Positions 24,554 to 33,416 of a stretch of 64,000 nt of DNA are shown here, piece after piece. A program made the position numbers and the translations under genes. This stretch comes from Pseudomonas putida (GTDB taxonomy: Bacteria > Pseudomonadota > Gammaproteobacteria > Pseudomonadales > Pseudomonadaceae), in contig NZ_CP039371.1 of the NCBI RefSeq assembly GCF_005080685.1, positions 1,922,001 to 1,986,000 of the forward strand. Direction: 5' to 3'. The notes under the pieces were generated by a model. The model saw nothing but the letters and a program-made list of their open reading frames with translations, was not told where the DNA came from and searched no databases. How positions within the stretch are numbered: position 1 is the first letter of the stretch; each line of letters starts with the position of its first letter.

Positions 24554-25750
24554 ATGGCCGGCCCACTGCAAGGTATGAAGGTAATCGAGCTGTCTCACAT
24601 CATGTCCGGCCCTATCTGCGGAATGATGCTCGCCGATATGGGCGCGGATGTGATCAAGGTCGAGAAAATGGATGGCGGTGATGACTGTCGACGTTTTGCG
24701 CCGATCCTCAAACACGGTGAATCTGCATCGTTCATGGTCTTGAACCGAAACAAGCGTGACATTGCGTTGAACCTCAAAACCGAGGGCGGCAAAGAGGTGT
24801 TACGGCGGATGCTCGCTGACGCAGATGTCGTGACGGAGAACTACCGCAAGGGGACGATGGAGAAGCTTGGGCTGGGTTACGACGCGTTGAAGGTGCTCAA
24901 TCCAGGCCTTATTTACTGCTCGGTTTCCGGTTATGGGCGCACGGGGCCGTTTGCCGACAAAGGCGGTTTCGACTTGATCGCCCAGGGGTTGTCGGGATTG
25001 ATGAGCTCGACGGGGGAGCCGGGTCAGGGGCCCATCAAAGCAGGCTCGCCAGTGGCGGACATCAATGCCGGCATTCTTGCCGCACTCGGCATCGTTGCTG
25101 CTTACTCGCACAAGCAGCGCACAGGTCTTGGGCAGGTAGTCGATACGTCGTTGCTTGAAGCGGGCTTCCAGCAGATGTATTGGCAGATCGCGAACTATTA
25201 CTCGCAGGGCGTGATCTTGCCGAAGATGGGTTCGGCGAACTCTACCAGCACCCCCTATCAGGCCTTCCGTACCCAGGATGGCTGGATCAACATCGGTGCG
25301 GCCAACCAGGGCAACTACGAACGTTTGCTTCAGGTTCTGGATGCTCCTCACATCAGTGACGATCAGCGCTTTGCAACCAATCCTCTGCGTATGGCCAACC
25401 GCGATGCATTGGTCGAATTGATCACTGCCGTACTCATCACCGACACCACTGACAACTGGGTGGCCAAGCTGGATGCTGCCGGGCTGCCTGTGGGGGCGGT
25501 GTTGGATATCTCCCAGACAGTCGAGCATCCACAGATCCTCGAACGGGAAATGATCGTAGAAACCAGTCACCCCGTAACCGGGTCGAGCCGAAGCATCGCG
25601 TTGCCTATTCGTTTCTCGCAGACGCCGCGAGAAGTAACCCGTCCTTCGCCGCTCCTGGGAGAGCACACCCTGGAAATTCTCCAGCAGTACGGCTTCGACG
25701 CAGACGAAATCGCTGCATTGCGCAAGGAGGGGGCGATCCTGGAGTTGTAA
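24554..25750 (+). CDS. CaiB/BaiF-type (class III) CoA transferase
   Basis: 398 aa. Signatures of the family: MKVIELSHIMSGPICGMMLADMGADVIKVE, NRNKRDIALNLKTEGG, the catalytic Asp region ADVVTENYRKGTMEKLGLGYD, and YCSVSGYGRTGPFADKGGFDLIAQGLSGLM. It moves CoA between carboxylic acids. It begins one base after the hydratase stop with GGAGG in the end of that gene, so both are made together. The acid it activates is unknown. Confidence 0.87.
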   Translation: MAGPLQGMKVIELSHIMSGPICGMMLADMGADVIKVEKMDGGDDCRRFAPILKHGESASFMVLNRNKRDIALNLKTEGGKEVLRRMLADADVVTENYRKGTMEKLGLGYDALKVLNPGLIYCSVSGYGRTGPFADKGGFDLIAQGLSGLMSSTGEPGQGPIKAGSPVADINAGILAALGIVAAYSHKQRTGLGQVVDTSLLEAGFQQMYWQIANYYSQGVILPKMGSANSTSTPYQAFRTQDGWINIGAANQGNYERLLQVLDAPHISDDQRFATNPLRMANRDALVELITAVLITDTTDNWVAKLDAAGLPVGAVLDISQTVEHPQILEREMIVETSHPVTGSSRSIALPIRFSQTPREVTRPSPLLGEHTLEILQQYGFDADEIAALRKEGAILEL

Positions 25751-25812
25751 CTGACCGACCTCAAAAACGCGGATTAGTGAACAAGTACAAGAAAGCACTG
25801 AGGAACGCACGC

Positions 25813-27117
25813 ATGAACAGGCTCAAACTCAAGGCCACCACCACCGTCTTGGTGATGCTGTGCCTGATGTACTTCATCACCTATGTGGATCGTGTCAACG
25901 TTAGTACCGCTGCCGGTCAGTTCAGCAAAGAGCTCGGCTTGAGCAACACCCAGCTTGGTTTCATCTTCTCGGCCTTTGCCTATCCCTATGTGATCTTCCA
26001 GTTCATCGGCGGGTGGGTGAGTGATCGCTATGGTGCACGCCGTACACTGATCGTCTGTGCCGTGATTTGGGCTGCGGCGACAACGCTCACGGGATTCGCT
26101 GGCGGGTTTGTCTCGTTGGTTCTTGCCCGACTGTTGCTGGGGCTTGGAGAAGGTGCCACGTTCCCCGCAGCGACCACCGCAATGGCGGCTTGGGTACCCA
26201 AGGACAAGCGCGGTATGGCTCAAGGTATCACCCACTCAGCCGCCCGACTCGGTAACGCTGTTGCGCCAATGATGGTCATGGCCATGATGGCTGCCTACGA
26301 CTGGCGCTCCGCGTTCTATGTCCTGGGCGCCGTGAGTTTTGGCTGGTTGGTGCTGTGGTGCATGGTTTACCGGGAAAAGCCTGCTGATCATCCACGGATC
26401 ACGCAAGAAGAGCTGCAGACGCTTCTTGCTCCGAAGGTGCGAGCCAAAGATGAGCCCGGAACCTGGGCGCGGCTGTACAAAAGGATGCTGCCCGTTTCGA
26501 GTGTCTACTTCTGCTACAACTGGACGCTCTGGTTGATGTTGAGCTGGATGCCGTTGTACTTCATGCACACCTTTGACCTGAACATCAAAAGTGCGGTGAT
26601 CTTCACCTCTGGCGTCTTCTTTGCTGGTGTAGTGGGGGACTTGGTGGGCGGGATGGTCAGTGACCGCCTCTTCCGAAAAACCGGCAACCTCAGGGTTGCT
26701 CGCAGTTACATGGTCGCTGTTTGCATGGGCATGACGGCGCTTTCTCTGATTCCCGTGCTGACCCTCAGCGACCCGATGTATGCGTTGCTGTTCCTGGGTG
26801 CGGCAATGTTCTTCAACGAGATGACCATTGGGCCCATGTGGGCGATTCCAATGGACATCGCCACCGATAAAGCCGGTACCGCCAGCGGCATCATGAGTGG
26901 TACTGGCTTCACTGCCGCCATCGTCAGTCCGGTACTGGCCGGGTATGTGATGGATAAGACAGGCAACTGGGACATCACCTTCCTGGTGTCTATCGGCGTG
27001 ATGTGTTGTGGGGTTTTGCTCACCTTCCTGATGAAACCCGAAAAAGTCTTCAAGCCAGAAATGACCGCATCGCCCAGAAAGAGTACGCGGCTCAACAGCG
27101 AGGAGAAAGTCGCCTGA
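25813..27117 (+). CDS. MFS transporter, anion:cation symporter (ACS) family
   Basis: 434 aa with 12 predicted helices. MYFITYVDRVNVSTAAGQFSKELGLSNTQLGFIFSAFAYPY and GGWVSDRYGARRTLIV (motif A) are typical of the ACS branch that imports organic acids such as glucarate, phthalate or tartrate. The start at 25813 is backed by GAGGA nine bases upstream. It is the third gene of the operon and presumably imports the acid handled by the CoA transferase and hydratase. The C-terminal tail is basic and cytoplasmic. Confidence 0.85.
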   Translation: MNRLKLKATTTVLVMLCLMYFITYVDRVNVSTAAGQFSKELGLSNTQLGFIFSAFAYPYVIFQFIGGWVSDRYGARRTLIVCAVIWAAATTLTGFAGGFVSLVLARLLLGLGEGATFPAATTAMAAWVPKDKRGMAQGITHSAARLGNAVAPMMVMAMMAAYDWRSAFYVLGAVSFGWLVLWCMVYREKPADHPRITQEELQTLLAPKVRAKDEPGTWARLYKRMLPVSSVYFCYNWTLWLMLSWMPLYFMHTFDLNIKSAVIFTSGVFFAGVVGDLVGGMVSDRLFRKTGNLRVARSYMVAVCMGMTALSLIPVLTLSDPMYALLFLGAAMFFNEMTIGPMWAIPMDIATDKAGTASGIMSGTGFTAAIVSPVLAGYVMDKTGNWDITFLVSIGVMCCGVLLTFLMKPEKVFKPEMTASPRKSTRLNSEEKVA

Positions 27118-27166
27118 GCGATCTACGCCCTGCAGCAGTGTCTGCTGGCAACACAGACTGAACGGA

Positions 27167-27233
27167 GGGAGAAAGTCTGATTCTTACGGGGTGAGTTGCT
27201 GCTTACCAGGAACGTTCGCGCCGAGCATTCTTG
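27167..27233. repeat. 68-bp dispersed repeat, copy 2
   Basis: About 91% matching to 18000-18067. On the minus strand it gives ARMLGANVPGKQQLTP and then a stop. It lies in the 340-bp gap before the SDR gene, which otherwise shows no feature apart from a possible upstream start of that gene at 27401. Confidence 0.6.
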
Positions 27234-27454
27234 CCATGGCGGGCGGGGAAGTCTCCGCTCTGCCACAACCCACTCCCCCCCGGTCGATTGCCAAAAAAAT
27301 GCAGGTGTTTGCAAGTTTTGTCTATTCAGCGCCCACCGCTGGCGCCCTAGCCTGAGTAATGGTCGAAACCTCGCACAACGCGTCGTGCGGGGAGAGCCCG
27401 ATGGAAAACAACAATGATCACCATCGCTCTCAGGAGCCTGCGGAGAAAAAGCTC

Positions 27455-28204
27455 ATGAATCCCCTGACTGCCCCTCACTCTGGAAAAGTCGTGGTCATCA
27501 CAGGTGCCGCGTCCGGCATCGGCGCCGCCACTGCACGCCTCTTCGCTGCCGAGGGCGCACACGTCGTCATTGGCGATGTCGATGAAGGCGCCCGTAGCGT
27601 TGTGGCCGAGTTACCCACCCAGGGCGTCTTCGAACTCACCGACGTGACCCAGGCAGCCAGTGTCGAGAAATTGATGGAAGTGGCAGTCAAGACGTTCGGG
27701 CGGCTGGATGTACTGGTTGCCAACGCTGGAATTCCCGAGCGCAAAAGCCCCATCCATGAATTGGACCTGACCGCCTGGCAGCGTGTGATCGACATCAACC
27801 TGACCGGCGTTGCGCTGTGCAACCAATATGCGGTGCGGCACATGATCGAGCGCGGCAGTGGCGCGATCATCAACATGGGCTCGATACTGGCCCATGTCGG
27901 CCAGGCAGACAGCCATGCATACTCGGCAGCCAAGGCTGCGGTCGTTAACCTGACCCGTAGCGTGGCCCTGACCTACGCCCAGACAGGTATCCGCGTGAAC
28001 TGCGTTTCACCGGGATATATCGAAACGCCATTTTTGAGCAAGTTACCCCCTGCGGTACTGTCTGCCATGGTGCAGAAGCAGCCCATCGGCAGGCTCGGGC
28101 AACCCGAGGAAGTCGCGCACGTCATTGCCTTTCTGGCGAGCGATGCCGCTTCGCTGATTACGGGATCTTGCATCAATGTCGATGGTGGCTATACCGCCAT
28201 TTAG
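27455..28204 (+). CDS. Short-chain dehydrogenase/reductase
   Basis: 249 aa classical SDR. Cofactor motif VVVITGAASGIGAATARLF, acidic residue after strand 2 (VIGDVDE, pointing to NAD), VLVANAGIPERK, catalytic Ser in IINMGSILAH and YSAAK (Tyr and Lys), and the C-terminal SLITGSCINVDGGYTAI. Start 27455 (MNPLTAPHSGKVVVIT) has GGAG nine bases upstream; an ATG at 27401 with GGGGAG would add 18 hydrophilic residues and cannot be excluded. It is convergent with the LysR gene. Substrate unknown. Confidence 0.83.
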   Translation: MNPLTAPHSGKVVVITGAASGIGAATARLFAAEGAHVVIGDVDEGARSVVAELPTQGVFELTDVTQAASVEKLMEVAVKTFGRLDVLVANAGIPERKSPIHELDLTAWQRVIDINLTGVALCNQYAVRHMIERGSGAIINMGSILAHVGQADSHAYSAAKAAVVNLTRSVALTYAQTGIRVNCVSPGYIETPFLSKLPPAVLSAMVQKQPIGRLGQPEEVAHVIAFLASDAASLITGSCINVDGGYTAI

Positions 28205-28237
28205 ATCTATCGCCGGCCGAAGTTGCCGGGCGTATCG

Positions 28238-29143
28238 TCAAGCCTGTGGCAACTCTTCCCTGACCAACTCGCAAAACCGCTCCGCAGCGGGCGATAGCAA
28301 CTGCCCGCGCCGGGTCACCAACCCCAACGTCCGGCTCACACTCGGCCCCACCAGTGGCACGACAGCCAACTGGCTCTGCGCCCCAATCCGCGAAACCGCC
28401 AATTGCGGCACCGCCGCGACCCCCAACCCAGCAGCAACCATATCCACCGCAGTGCGCACATGCCGAGCCTCCAGCACGGGCTTTGGCAAGTCGGTTTTAC
28501 TTGCCAAGGCCAAGTCGAGCAGCATCCTGTTGCCACTGGCCTTGTTCACCGCGATATAGCGGTGCTGCTTCAATTCGGCCCAGCCCACCGATTTCCTCCG
28601 GGCCAGGGGATGATCCGCCGGGCACACCAGCACGAATCGTTCTTCGAACAGCGGTGTGAAGCTGACGTTCCCTTCTTGAGCCCCCAGGTAATTAATGCCG
28701 AAATCCGCCTCGCCACGCGTCACCAACGCCAGCGCCTCGCTCGCCCCTTCGTCCAGGATCCGAACCAGAATCTGTGGAAACTGCGCCTGGTATCGCTCAA
28801 GCACGCGGGGCAGCAGCTGATTGACGGCAGTAGGCACGCAAGCCACGGCTATCTCCCCCGTGAGCTTGCTGGCGGCGTCGGTAATGTCCAGCAAGGACTG
28901 ATCGAAACCATTGACCACCTGCCGTGCCTTGAGCGCGAATGTCCGGCCATGGGCGCTCAGTTCTACCCGCCGCGTCGTTCTTTCCAGCAGGCGCAGCCCA
29001 AGATTCCCTTCCAGTTTCGAAATCCGCCTGGAGAGCGCCGACTGCGATAAATGCAGCTCCTGCGCAGCCGCGGCAAAGCTTCCCAGGTCCGCGATGGCGA
29101 CGAACGCACGTAGATCGCTGATCTCCACATTCATGTGTGGCAT
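28238..29143 (-). CDS. LysR-family transcriptional regulator
   Basis: 301 aa. N-terminal HTH (DLRAFVAIADLGSFAAAAQELHLSQSALSRRISKLEGNLGLRLLERTTRRVELSAHG), then a periplasmic-binding-type effector domain to the end. Start 29143 has AAGGA seven bases upstream. It is divergent from the MmgE/PrpD gene with a 102-bp gap, the usual arrangement for a LysR regulator and its target. Confidence 0.87.
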   Translation of the reverse strand: MPHMNVEISDLRAFVAIADLGSFAAAAQELHLSQSALSRRISKLEGNLGLRLLERTTRRVELSAHGRTFALKARQVVNGFDQSLLDITDAASKLTGEIAVACVPTAVNQLLPRVLERYQAQFPQILVRILDEGASEALALVTRGEADFGINYLGAQEGNVSFTPLFEERFVLVCPADHPLARRKSVGWAELKQHRYIAVNKASGNRMLLDLALASKTDLPKPVLEARHVRTAVDMVAAGLGVAAVPQLAVSRIGAQSQLAVVPLVGPSVSRTLGLVTRRGQLLSPAAERFCELVREELPQA

Positions 29144-29245
29144 GCAAGAGTCCTTGAGATTATTGCGATTATCATCGATTGGATTCTGCCTCAAGCTGCA
29201 GCGGTGCGCACACAACCTCTAACAACAAGCACCCTGGAGATCTGC

Positions 29246-30736
29246 ATGAATTCGCTCAATCGCCGCAGCCTGCTCAAAGCAGGCGCCGTAGTTGCCGTGG
29301 CCACTGGCACGGAACTCTCCTTTGGCAGCCAGCCTGTCTCTTCTGCCAACACTTCGACGGCAACACCGGCCTCGCCGTCGGAGGGAAAGGACACGACCAA
29401 GACCTTGGCGAGATTCCTGGTGCAGGCAAAGTTCGACGACCTGCCGCCCAACGTGCGCAAGCAAGGCGTCAGGACGCTGTTCAACTGGGTCGGCGTGGCC
29501 GTAGGCGGTTCGCGACACGAAACGGTGGATCGCGCGGTGCGTGCATTGAAGCCGTTTTCCGGCCCGGAGCAGGCGAGCCTGCTGGGGCGCAGCGAGCGCT
29601 TCGATATCATGAATGCAGCGTTTCTCAATGGCGTGGCCGGGCATATCTTCGATTACGACGACACCCACCTGAAAACCATCATCCATCCTGCAGGGCCCGT
29701 GGCAGCCGCGATCCTGGCGCTGTCGCAATACCAGGTCGTGAGCGGCAAGGACTTTCTCAACGCGCTGGTCCCTGGCGTGGAGAGCGAATGCCGGATCGGC
29801 AACTCCGTCTACCCCGAACACTATGATGTGGGCTGGCATATCACCGGCACTGCTGGTGTATTCGGGGCCGCCGCAGCGGTGGGCAAACTGCTGGGGCTGA
29901 ACGAGCAGCAGATGGTCTGGGCCCTGGGCTTGGCTGCCTCGCAACCGGTCGGGCTGCGCGAGTCGTTTGGCTCGATGAACAAAAGCTTCAACCCGGGCCG
30001 CGCCGCCAGCAACGGCTTGTTCGCGGCGCTGCTTGCCGCGCAGAACTTCACCAGCTCCGACCAGATGATCGAAGCGAAACGAGGCTGGGGCTACACCATC
30101 AGCACCAAGCAGGACTTCGCGCAGATCACCGATGGGCTCGGGACTCGATACGAAGCCGCGCTGAACACGTACAAGCCTTTCGCCTGCGGCATCGTCATCC
30201 ATCCGGCAATCGATGCCGCCATCCAGCTGCGTGATCAGTACGACCTCAAGCCGGAGCAGATCGCCGAGGTGCGGCTGAAGGTTCATCCTCTGGTACTGGA
30301 GCTGACCGGCAAGAAGACGCCGCAAATCGGCCTGGAAGGGAAATTCAGTGTCTATCACTCCGTGGCGGTTGCCTTGGTGCAAGGTGCCGCCGGGGAGCGC
30401 CAGTACAGCGACCAGGCGGTCCGGGATGCCACGGTGGTGGCGCTGCGCGACAAGGTCAGTGCGACGATCGACCCTGCGATCAAACCCGAACAGGTCGACA
30501 TGACCGTAGTGCTGAAGGATGGCCGTCAATTGCACAAGTACATCGAGCATGCCATCGGCAGCCTGGAAGTTCCCATGACCGATCAACAGCTGGAGGCGAA
30601 GTTCAGCGACTTGGCGGTGGGTGTGCTGCCAGACGATCAGGCGCGGCGGTTGATCGATCTGTGCTGGAAGGTCGAGCAATTGGACAGCGTGGCCATTCTT
30701 GCTCAGACCGCTGCTTCTTCGAGGGCTGCTTCCTGA
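29246..30736 (+). CDS. MmgE/PrpD family protein with twin-arginine signal
   Basis: 496 aa. Residues 1-35 form a Tat-like signal: NRRSLLKAGAVVAVATG, an RR pair followed by a mildly hydrophobic stretch. The mature part is a full MmgE/PrpD domain (TLARFLVQAKFDDLPPNVRKQGVRTLFNWVGVAVGGS, NGVAGHIFDYDDTH, GVESECRIGNSVYPEHYDVGWHITGT, KPFACGIVIHPAIDA). The family holds 2-methylcitrate dehydratase, cis-aconitate decarboxylase and epimerases, all cytoplasmic. An exported member is unusual. GGAGA six bases before the start supports 29246. It is probably controlled by the divergent LysR gene. Confidence 0.82.
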   Translation: MNSLNRRSLLKAGAVVAVATGTELSFGSQPVSSANTSTATPASPSEGKDTTKTLARFLVQAKFDDLPPNVRKQGVRTLFNWVGVAVGGSRHETVDRAVRALKPFSGPEQASLLGRSERFDIMNAAFLNGVAGHIFDYDDTHLKTIIHPAGPVAAAILALSQYQVVSGKDFLNALVPGVESECRIGNSVYPEHYDVGWHITGTAGVFGAAAAVGKLLGLNEQQMVWALGLAASQPVGLRESFGSMNKSFNPGRAASNGLFAALLAAQNFTSSDQMIEAKRGWGYTISTKQDFAQITDGLGTRYEAALNTYKPFACGIVIHPAIDAAIQLRDQYDLKPEQIAEVRLKVHPLVLELTGKKTPQIGLEGKFSVYHSVAVALVQGAAGERQYSDQAVRDATVVALRDKVSATIDPAIKPEQVDMTVVLKDGRQLHKYIEHAIGSLEVPMTDQQLEAKFSDLAVGVLPDDQARRLIDLCWKVEQLDSVAILAQTAASSRAAS

Positions 30737-30876
30737 CGTCACGCGTCAGGCACGGCCCCCAGGTGACATCCAGGCTGCTAATTGATTCCACTGAGTGAAC
30801 GCCGAGCCGCTTGGGTAGTCCCACGCTGTATCGCCGGTTGGATATGGCGAGCCCTATGCGAAGGAGGAGCAAGACG

Positions 30877-31101
30877 ATGGACAGCTACCACGTCGTTCAA
30901 ACCGCAGATGGATGGGAACTGAAAAAAGAAGGTGCGCAGCGGGCCTCGAAGCGCGCTGCGACCAAGCAGGAACTGGTGGGCGCGCTGGGTGCGTTCTTCG
31001 AGGGTAAAACCGCCTCGGTGAAAATTCACCGAGTCGATGGCACCTTCGAGGAAGAGCGCACCTACCCGCGATCCGCCGATCCGAAGCGCTCCAAGGGGTG
31101 A
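30877..31101 (+). CDS. DUF2188 family small protein
   Basis: 74 aa: YHVVQTADGWELKKEGAQRASKRAATKQELVGAL... matches the DUF2188 pattern (a repeat of short strands with GGW/DGW and a helix, ending TYPRSADP). Shine-Dalgarno AAGGAGGAG is strong. No function is known for the family. It stands alone, convergent with ehuA; the gaps on both sides (140 and 86 bp) show nothing. Confidence 0.72.
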   Translation: MDSYHVVQTADGWELKKEGAQRASKRAATKQELVGALGAFFEGKTASVKIHRVDGTFEEERTYPRSADPKRSKG

Positions 31102-31187
31102 TAGCCGTTTCCGACGCTGGATTATCGACTCGCGCGCGCCTGCAGATATAGCCAATCTCCGGGTGTTTCTTTGCGCCGTGCCCGCCT

Positions 31188-32042
31188 TCAGTTCGCTTCG
31201 CGCACAGCACTCAGAAATGCCTGGGTCCGCTCCTGCTGTGGGTTCTCGTAGATCTGCGCCGGCGTGCCTTGCTCATGGATCTGCCCCTTGTAGAAGAAGC
31301 ACACCCGATCGGCGAACTCGCGGGCGAAGCCCATCTGGTGAGTGACCATCAACATGGTCAGGTTGTGCTCGCTGCCCAGTCGGCGGATCACGTTGAGCAC
31401 CTCCCCACAGAGCTCCGGATCGAGCGCCGACGTCACTTCATCGAACAGCATCACCTTGGGCCGCATCGCCAGCGCCCGGGCAATCGCGACGCGTTGTTGC
31501 TGGCCACCGGACAGTTGCGAGGGGTAATGCTCGAACTTGTTGCCCAGCCCGACCATTTCCAGCAATTCGGCCGCCCGCTCGCGGGCCTCTTGGGGTTTGA
31601 CGCCCAGCACCTGCACGGGCGCCTCGATCACATTCTGCAGGGCAGTCATGTGCGGAAAAAGATTGAAGCTCTGGAACACCATGCCGATCTTCGCCCGTAC
31701 CTTGCGTACATGGCGCTCGTTGGCGGTGACCATCGCGCCGTTGCGTCCAGGCATGTGGGTGAGCGAGTCCCCGTCGACCTCGATCATGCCCTGGTCGATG
31801 CCTTCCAGGGTCATCAGGACCCGCAGCAACGTGGATTTGCCCGAGCCGCTGGGGCCGATGATGGCGACTTTTTCGCCGGGCGCGACGTTGAGGTTGAGGC
31901 CATCGAGCACGGTGAAGCTGCCGTAGCGCTTGGTCACGTCCTTGAAACTGACGATCGGTTGGGCAATGGCCGGTGTGGGCATGCTGGCGTCCCGCGGCAA
32001 AGGGGTGGTGGCAGTGGCGAGGTGGGTCACAGGCGCAATCAT
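31188..32042 (-). CDS. ehuA: Ectoine/hydroxyectoine ABC transporter ATPase EhuA
   Basis: 284 aa polar-amino-acid-type ABC ATPase. Walker A GPSGSGKST, signature LSGGQQQR, Walker B VMLFDEV, H-loop VTHQ. An N-terminal extension of about 28 residues precedes the domain. The start overlaps the ehuD stop (ATGA). It is last in ehuB-ehuC-ehuD-ehuA. The name rests on context: the neighbouring catabolic genes and EnuR leave little doubt that this is the ectoine importer. Confidence 0.85.
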   Translation of the reverse strand: MIAPVTHLATATTPLPRDASMPTPAIAQPIVSFKDVTKRYGSFTVLDGLNLNVAPGEKVAIIGPSGSGKSTLLRVLMTLEGIDQGMIEVDGDSLTHMPGRNGAMVTANERHVRKVRAKIGMVFQSFNLFPHMTALQNVIEAPVQVLGVKPQEARERAAELLEMVGLGNKFEHYPSQLSGGQQQRVAIARALAMRPKVMLFDEVTSALDPELCGEVLNVIRRLGSEHNLTMLMVTHQMGFAREFADRVCFFYKGQIHEQGTPAQIYENPQQERTQAFLSAVREAN

Positions 32043-32698
32043 CAGCGAAGCTCCAGGCGCAGTTCGAGGCGCCGAACGAGGTAGGCCAGAGCGATGCTCA
32101 AGACCAGGAAGAACAGACCGACCAGGGTGATCGGCTCGAGGTAGCGGAAACTCTCGGAGCCGACATTCTTGGCCTGCTGCATGATTTCGACCACGGTGAT
32201 GGCCGACAGCACGGGAGTGTCCTTGAGCATGGCGATCAGGTAGTTGCCCAGCGGCGGCAGGATCGGCCGGATCGCCTGGGGCAGGATGACCGCGCGATAG
32301 GCGGTCCAGGGCGCGAAGTTCAGGGCTACCACGGCTTCCCACTGGCTGCGCGCCACCGAATCCAGGCCGCCCCGGTAGACCTCGGCCAGGTAGCAGGCAT
32401 AGTGCACGCCAATACCGATGATGCCGGCCTGCATGGCGGTCATGTTGACCCCGTAGTTGGGTAGTACGTAGTAGAGGAAATACACCTGGATCAGCAGCGG
32501 CGTGCTGCGGATGAACTCGATCACCAACGCCACCGGCCATGACAACCAGGCGTGGCGGCTGCGCCGGGCGATGGCCAGGAACAGCCCCAGCACCACGGCG
32601 ATCGCGAAGCCCACCAAGGTGATGCCCAGGGTTTTCAGCGATGCCTGCAGCAAGGCAGGAAGGATCTGCGCAACGTAGTTCCAGTCCCAGAAATTCAT
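32042..32698 (-). CDS. ehuD: Ectoine/hydroxyectoine ABC transporter permease EhuD
   Basis: 218 aa with five helices and the HisM/GlnP-type coupling motif (EAVVALNFAPWTAYRAVILPQAIRPILPPLGN). N-terminus MNFWDWNYVAQILPALLQASLKTL is that of polar amino acid permeases. It overlaps both ehuC (4 bp) and ehuA (ATGA), so translation of the transporter genes is coupled. Confidence 0.85.
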   Translation of the reverse strand: MNFWDWNYVAQILPALLQASLKTLGITLVGFAIAVVLGLFLAIARRSRHAWLSWPVALVIEFIRSTPLLIQVYFLYYVLPNYGVNMTAMQAGIIGIGVHYACYLAEVYRGGLDSVARSQWEAVVALNFAPWTAYRAVILPQAIRPILPPLGNYLIAMLKDTPVLSAITVVEIMQQAKNVGSESFRYLEPITLVGLFFLVLSIALAYLVRRLELRLELR

Positions 32699-33354
32699 GA
32701 CAGGCTCCCCCGCAGGCGGCCACGGCTCAGGCGGCGCTCGACCCTGCGCATGAGGAAGTTGATGACCTGGGCCAGGACGAAGTACAGCAGCAGGGTGAGG
32801 CTGAAGATCTCCAGTGTCTGGAAGGTCGCCTGGTCAAGCTGGCGGGCCCGGAAGCTCAGGTCCGATAAGGTGATGAGCGACACCAGGGAGGTGTTTTTCA
32901 ACAACTCGATGAGCAGGTTGGTGCCGGGCGCGATCGCAGCCAGCAATGCCTGGGGCAGGATGATCCGCCGAAAACGCGTGGTCGCCGGCATGTTCAGAGC
33001 GGTGCACGCCTCGTATTGGCCCTTGGCCACCGAGCTGATGGCGCCGCGCATCACTTCGGCGCCATAGGCACCGATGTGCAGCCCGAGGCCGACGATGGCC
33101 ACGGTGTAGGCACTGAGTTCGAGGTTGAACGGCGGCAATGGCAGGACGAAGAACAGCCAGAACAACTGCACCAGCAGCGACGTGCCACGAAACAGCTCGA
33201 TATAGGCCACGCACAGCCAGCTCAAGGGTCGCCATGACGAACGCCGGCCCAGGGCTGCGAGGATAGCGGCGACGATGGCCAGCAACGAGCCGAAGAAGGT
33301 GACCTGGATCGTGACCCAGGCGCCCTGCAGTAACAACGGTATCAATTCACCCAT
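32695..33354 (-). CDS. ehuC: Ectoine/hydroxyectoine ABC transporter permease EhuC
   Basis: 219 aa permease of the same type as EhuD, with coupling motif YEACTALNMPATTRFRRIILPQALLAAIAPGTN. The C-terminal tail is basic (RRVERRLSRGRLRG). It follows ehuB after 62 bp. EhuC and EhuD would form the heterodimeric membrane channel. Confidence 0.85.
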   Translation of the reverse strand: MGELIPLLLQGAWVTIQVTFFGSLLAIVAAILAALGRRSSWRPLSWLCVAYIELFRGTSLLVQLFWLFFVLPLPPFNLELSAYTVAIVGLGLHIGAYGAEVMRGAISSVAKGQYEACTALNMPATTRFRRIILPQALLAAIAPGTNLLIELLKNTSLVSLITLSDLSFRARQLDQATFQTLEIFSLTLLLYFVLAQVINFLMRRVERRLSRGRLRGSLS

Positions 33355-33416
33355 GGTTCGACCTGAATAATCGCATTACACAGGGAATGGCATGGCAAGT
33401 GCCATGCCACCTCGAT

